A stretch of 64,000 nucleotides of DNA, from contig NZ_FNBP01000009.1 in assembly GCF_900102535.1 (NCBI RefSeq), positions 1 to 64,000 on the forward strand, given 5' to 3'. A program made the translations under genes and the position numbers. The notes under the pieces are model-generated. The model worked only from the letters and a program-made list of their open reading frames with translations, was not told the DNA's origin and made no database searches. The stretch is from Sulfitobacter delicatus (GTDB taxonomy: Bacteria; Pseudomonadota; Alphaproteobacteria; Rhodobacterales; Rhodobacteraceae). Positions 60,624 through 64,000 of the stretch are shown piece after piece (the first letter of the stretch is position 1; each line of letters begins with the position of its first letter).

Positions 60624-62711
60624 TTAGGCGGCGGCTTCTGACGGGTCAGTGACGGTTTCCGCCTGCGCCGGACGCAACGGCAGAGTCAGCAGGAAGCTGC
60701 TGCCTTTCCCCTCAATGCTGGTGGCAATCAAATTGCCGCCGTGCGAAGTGGCGATATCGCGCGAGATGGCAAGGCCCAGACCGGTGCCGCCAAAGCGCCG
60801 GGTGGCGCTGGAATCGACTTGGTGGAAGGGCTCAAACACGCGCTCAAGTTCGTTTTCCGGAATGCCAATGCCAGAGTCCGTGACCCGGAACTCGACCACC
60901 TCGCCACGTATTCGACTGACCAGCGAAATATGTCCCTCGTCCGAGAATTTTACCGCATTGCTCAGCAAGTTAATCAGCACCTGCTGAATGCGTTTGCCAT
61001 CAGCCAGCATGGTGCCTTCGGCAGACTTTACGCGCAGTTCCAGCCCTTTGTCCTCGATCATCGGGCGCAGTTGTTCTGCGGTGGGGGTAACGATGTCGTC
61101 GATCGCGACTGGCTCCATATCAATGGAAAGGCTGCCCGCGTCGATTTTGGCATAGTCCAGCACTTCGTTGATCAGGGTCAGCAAGTGGTTGCCCGAGCGT
61201 TCGACGGTTTTCATGGTGTCGCTAAGTTTGGCGAATGTCGCGTCGAGTTTGGGCGCGAGGGTTTCGCGGCTCTCGGGGGCCGCGTCAATCGCTTCGCTCA
61301 GATCGCGGGCCACCTTGGCGCGGTCGAAATGGCGGGCGAGGCGCACATGGCCGAGGATGACGGTGAGCGGGGTGCGCAACTCGTGGCTCAGTACGCCCAT
61401 AAAGTCGGTCTTGGCCTTGTTCGCATCCTCAGCTGCCATCAACGCCTTTTTCAGATCGGTCACATCAATGCGCAGACCCACGACGCTGCCGTCTTCCATA
61501 CGCCGGTCAGACGTCTTGATAATCCGCCCATCAGGCATGCGCTGTTCGGTTTCAAAGGCACCGTGCTCACGCTTTTCCAGCCAAATGCGGATCCATTCTT
61601 CTTCCTTGCCCACGGCGTCCGGCACCAGACCCGCCCGGATGCTGTCGCGTGCGATGCGCTCATAGGAGGAGCCGGGTTTGACGACGTCGCTATAGCCGTG
61701 GATCTCGCGGTACTTTTCGTTGCAAAGCACGAGCGTTCCGCTGGGATCAAACATGACGAAACCGTGGTCCAGTGCTTCAACTCCGGTGCGGAGGCGCTGT
61801 TCGGCCAGATGTCGGGTCTCGCTCAGTCGCATGACGTAGGAGGCAAAGGTCATCACCGCAGCGGCAGCCATCAGGCGCAGCAGCCAGTCCCAATAGTAGT
61901 CGGGCCGGTGGCCCGGCCAGCCGCCCTTGGTAGTGGCGGCAAGCTCCCAAAGACCAAAGGCAAAGTCAAAGTCGAGCTTGATCGGATCAACCAAGACAGT
62001 GTCTGGATCGCCAAAGACCACCTGTTCGACAGTGCCGTCAGGGTTCAATTCGCGGATCACCAAATCGTATGTTTCTTGGACCTCGGGGATGCGCAGCCTT
62101 TCCACGAAACGTTCATAGTCGATCACCATCGACAGGAGCCCCCAGGGCCGGGGAGATGCTGCCGTACTGTCGCTTTGCGCATAAAACACCGGTTGGCGCA
62201 GGATCAGACCCCTGCCACCCTGCACAAGATCGACCGGCCCGGTGATAAGGCCCGCGCCGCTTTCCATGGCCTGCTGTACCTTGGGGAGTTGGTCCGAATT
62301 TTTCCGGTAGTCGAGGCCCAGCACGCTTTTGTTGACCTCAAAGGGGTGAACGATATTGACCACAAGGTCACGCGCGGCGGCGAGGTTGATGACTTCCGGA
62401 TTTTGCGCTGTGAACTCGGCAGCGCGGGCGGAGAATTCCGTTTGCGAGATATTCGGATTCTCGCTGATGATCGTGGTTAATTCGCGCAGTTTCAGGATCT
62501 GCTCGAAGATATCCGCCCGAATGCGCTCGCGCACTTCGATAAGTTCGCCTGCGGCTTCTAGTTTGAGGTCTTGGCGATAGGCTTGATACGACAGGGTTTC
62601 GATCCGGTAGCCGAAACCCAAGATTACGCCGCCCAGTACGAGCAGCACAATGACACGGGTCATGCCCCGCGACAGTAAACCTGTCATCCCTGCTTTGCGT
62701 GCCTCAGTCAC
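60624..62711 (-). CDS. CHASE-like/PAS sensor histidine kinase, membrane-bound
   Basis: GTG 62711, preceded by GAGGG, gives 695 residues; ATG 62687 is also possible. Helix 1 (about 18-36) is followed by a periplasmic CHASE-type sensor (EAAGELIEVRERIRADIFEQ...YRQDL through VIDYERFVERL) and a second helix (about 275-295). A PAS domain with VEALDHGFVMFDPSGTLVLCNEKYREIHGYS, HisKA (SHELRTPLT) and HATPase_c (DSGIGIPENELERVFEPF, GGTGLGLAIS) come next. No receiver domain and no neighbouring regulator gene are seen. Confidence 0.87.
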   Translation of the reverse strand: MTEARKAGMTGLLSRGMTRVIVLLVLGGVILGFGYRIETLSYQAYRQDLKLEAAGELIEVRERIRADIFEQILKLRELTTIISENPNISQTEFSARAAEFTAQNPEVINLAAARDLVVNIVHPFEVNKSVLGLDYRKNSDQLPKVQQAMESGAGLITGPVDLVQGGRGLILRQPVFYAQSDSTAASPRPWGLLSMVIDYERFVERLRIPEVQETYDLVIRELNPDGTVEQVVFGDPDTVLVDPIKLDFDFAFGLWELAATTKGGWPGHRPDYYWDWLLRLMAAAAVMTFASYVMRLSETRHLAEQRLRTGVEALDHGFVMFDPSGTLVLCNEKYREIHGYSDVVKPGSSYERIARDSIRAGLVPDAVGKEEEWIRIWLEKREHGAFETEQRMPDGRIIKTSDRRMEDGSVVGLRIDVTDLKKALMAAEDANKAKTDFMGVLSHELRTPLTVILGHVRLARHFDRAKVARDLSEAIDAAPESRETLAPKLDATFAKLSDTMKTVERSGNHLLTLINEVLDYAKIDAGSLSIDMEPVAIDDIVTPTAEQLRPMIEDKGLELRVKSAEGTMLADGKRIQQVLINLLSNAVKFSDEGHISLVSRIRGEVVEFRVTDSGIGIPENELERVFEPFHQVDSSATRRFGGTGLGLAISRDIATSHGGNLIATSIEGKGSSFLLTLPLRPAQAETVTDPSEAAA

Positions 62712-62883
62712 CAGATGCCCTCGTTGCCCGCGCCCAATTCTGCTCAAATCGCGAGGGCGTTATTGCGGCAAAGAGTGCATCTGCTCGGCGTTGACGCAAG
62801 CGGAATCAGAAGGCGCGCATAAAATGCCCTGCTGGGGGCGTCAAATATACCAAATTTGGCCGCAAATCGCCCGTTTCCCGAGG

Positions 62884-63732
62884 CTATGGTCGCAAATCGG
62901 CCAGAATTGCGCGCAGCAGGTCGATGTCATCTGGGTTCGAGAGGTTGGGCGCATGGCCGCAGTCGGCGATCTCTGTCACCGCGGGGCGGGGGCCACTTTC
63001 GGTCATGCGGGCAGCAGCGTCCGAGAGCAGCAAGTCCGAATCCGCGCCGCGCAGCACATGGGTTGGGATATTTATCTGCGCCCAGCGGTCCCACGTCGAC
63101 AGCTCATGCGGTGAGGCGGTGAACTGGACGGTGATGCGTGGATCGTAATGCAGGGTCAGCCGCCCATCGCCCCGACGCCGCAGGGAAGAGCGCGCCATGC
63201 GTTGCCAAAAGGTATCCCCCGCCGGACCGAAAGGCGCGTAAGTATCGCGCAGCCAAACCTCACCTTCGGTGAAAGTCGCAAAGTCCGGCAATTGGCCGAC
63301 ATAGGACAAGATCCGCGCCACGGCAGGTTCGGGCAGTTCTGGACTGATGTCATTGATGATCAGCGCGTTGATCCGGTCCGCGTCATGGCCCGAGGCGATG
63401 CGCATCCCGATCATCCCCCCCAGAGAGGTGCCGAGCCAGGTCGCACGTTCAATCTGGTAGTGATCCATCAGATCGGTCGCGATGCCTGCGTAATACTCGA
63501 CGGAATACTCAGCCTGCGGGTTGCGCGACCATGACGACAGCCCGCGCCCGATCATGTCGGGGCAAAGCACGTGGTAGCTGTCTGACAGTGCTGCTGCCAC
63601 CTCGTCAAAGTCGCGTCCGGTGCGGGCCAGCCCATGCGCCATAATTAGCGCGGGATTGGCCGGATCGCCCCATTCGGTGACATGCACCTCGTGGTCCATG
63701 ACCGGGACAAAGCGGAAACGCGGAGAGGTCAT
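62884..63732 (-). CDS. Alpha/beta hydrolase
   Basis: From ATG 63732 the 282-residue protein has the oxyanion-hole MAHGLARTG, the nucleophile elbow GTSLGGMIG (Ser), and a late His in DCGHAPNLS. It resembles hydrolases such as those of the HsaD/epoxide hydrolase group, but the substrate is unknown. Its start overlaps the livM-type permease gene stop, so it may belong to a branched-chain amino-acid transport or metabolic operon extending past the right edge. Confidence 0.85.
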   Translation of the reverse strand: MTSPRFRFVPVMDHEVHVTEWGDPANPALIMAHGLARTGRDFDEVAAALSDSYHVLCPDMIGRGLSSWSRNPQAEYSVEYYAGIATDLMDHYQIERATWLGTSLGGMIGMRIASGHDADRINALIINDISPELPEPAVARILSYVGQLPDFATFTEGEVWLRDTYAPFGPAGDTFWQRMARSSLRRRGDGRLTLHYDPRITVQFTASPHELSTWDRWAQINIPTHVLRGADSDLLLSDAAARMTESGPRPAVTEIADCGHAPNLSNPDDIDLLRAILADLRP

Positions 63733-64000
63733 GAGCGCGCTCCCTTTTGCATGACGGTGCCGGTGATCCCGCGGGGGAAAAAATAGACCAGCAAGATAAA
63801 GATGATGCCGAGCCAGAACAGCCAACGGTCAGGGTTGAGCAGTTCCGGGAGGAGGGGGATGTTCGCAGTTGCTTCTGCCGCAGCGCCCATGAGGTCGCGC
63901 AGGTAATACTGCGCCATGACCATCAGCACCGCGCCCACAACCGCGCCCCACATTGTGCCCATGCCGCCGATCACCACCATCAGCAAGATGTCGATCATGA
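63729..64000 (-). CDS. Branched-chain amino-acid ABC transporter permease, LivM type (3' end only)
   Basis: Only the last 89 or so residues are in the window: DILLMVVIGGMGTMWGAVVG is the end of the LivM permease motif. Two more helices (MVMAQYYLRDLMG and WLFWLGIIFILLVYFFPRGI) and a short tail (TVMQKGARS) follow. The 5' part lies beyond position 64000. The stop overlaps the hydrolase start. Confidence 0.8.
   Translation of the reverse strand, partial: MIDILLMVVIGGMGTMWGAVVGAVLMVMAQYYLRDLMGAAAEATANIPLLPELLNPDRWLFWLGIIFILLVYFFPRGITGTVMQKGARS

Noticed and set aside
60741-62480. A 579-codon open frame on the plus strand opposite the sensor kinase gene
   Set aside because: The kinase on the minus strand has full domain structure. 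The opposite frame lacks a ribosome-binding site and family features.
1-64000. CRISPR arrays or phage modules
   Set aside because: No regularly spaced direct repeats and no phage structural or lysis genes were seen. Only IS remnants were found.

Overview
The window reads as a chromosomal segment of an alphaproteobacterium of the Rhodobacteraceae, most likely the Roseobacter group. The support is the gene repertoire and order: a BztABCD/Aap-type amino-acid transporter, ATP12, the argB-ysxC-MOSC-yidC-yidD-rnpA-rpmH block, a HutF/HutG-type histidine pathway, a TPP-riboswitch YkoF-ThiXYZ operon and a cobalamin-riboswitch btu/cbiZ operon. High GC and frequent four-base ATGA overlaps also fit. No species name can be proven from the sequence alone.

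Region A (1 to about 13.39 kb) is an accessory metal and thiol-redox island. It has a MerR-type regulator, a decayed YnfA-family gene, two CDF-type cation transporters, two DUF411 (CGCC) proteins and a CBS-pair protein with five Cys-Cys pairs. The core is a dense run of genes from 4.0 to 11.0 kb encoding an Asp-box protein, cytochrome c, two thioredoxin-like proteins, a Met-rich secreted protein, SCO1, a SCO-like protein, a membrane protein, CcdA and two tiny Met-rich single-helix proteins. This looks like a periplasmic copper-handling and disulfide-reducing module, without a P-type ATPase or multicopper oxidase in view. The module ends in a truncated SDR gene that runs into mobile-element debris: two different IS3-family remnants, an IS110-like remnant, an XRE regulator and an orphan hypothetical gene. 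The debris stops where the C-terminal half of rarA begins.

Region B (13.39 to 33.9 kb) is core chromosome. It carries the rarA remnant, crcB, rluC, a HAD phosphatase and an ATP12 chaperone, then the bztABCD operon. On the minus strand follow sixA, argB, ysxC, a MOSC protein, yidC, an EAL/GGDEF protein, ttcA, yidD, rnpA and rpmH. Then come a plus-strand TVP38-like/FAD-disulfide oxidoreductase/histidine kinase operon and tRNA-Arg(ACG).

Region C (34 to 51.2 kb) carries a DUF1190/glutathionylspermidine-synthase-like pair and a TPP riboswitch controlling ykoF-thiX-thiZ-thiY. The histidine utilisation genes (hutI-H-G-U, divergent hutF, hutD) flank a HutC-like palindrome. They are followed by htpX, a GntR regulator, an amino-acid-type ABC substrate-binding protein and permease with no ATPase beside them, and a class V aminotransferase.

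Region D (51.2 to 64 kb) carries the minus-strand cobalamin-riboswitch operon btuB-btuF-btuC-btuD-cbiZ and a GAF-PAS histidine kinase. The rest is a membrane-dipeptidase homologue, a fumarylacetoacetate-hydrolase-family gene, a CHASE-like/PAS histidine kinase, an alpha/beta hydrolase and the 3' end of a livM-type permease gene that leaves the window.

The best candidate for an under-described system is the compact copper/thiol operon of Region A, in particular its paralogous Met-rich mini membrane proteins, the unannotated cysteine- and membrane-rich proteins coupled to SCO1 and CcdA, and the nearby CBS protein with paired cysteines.
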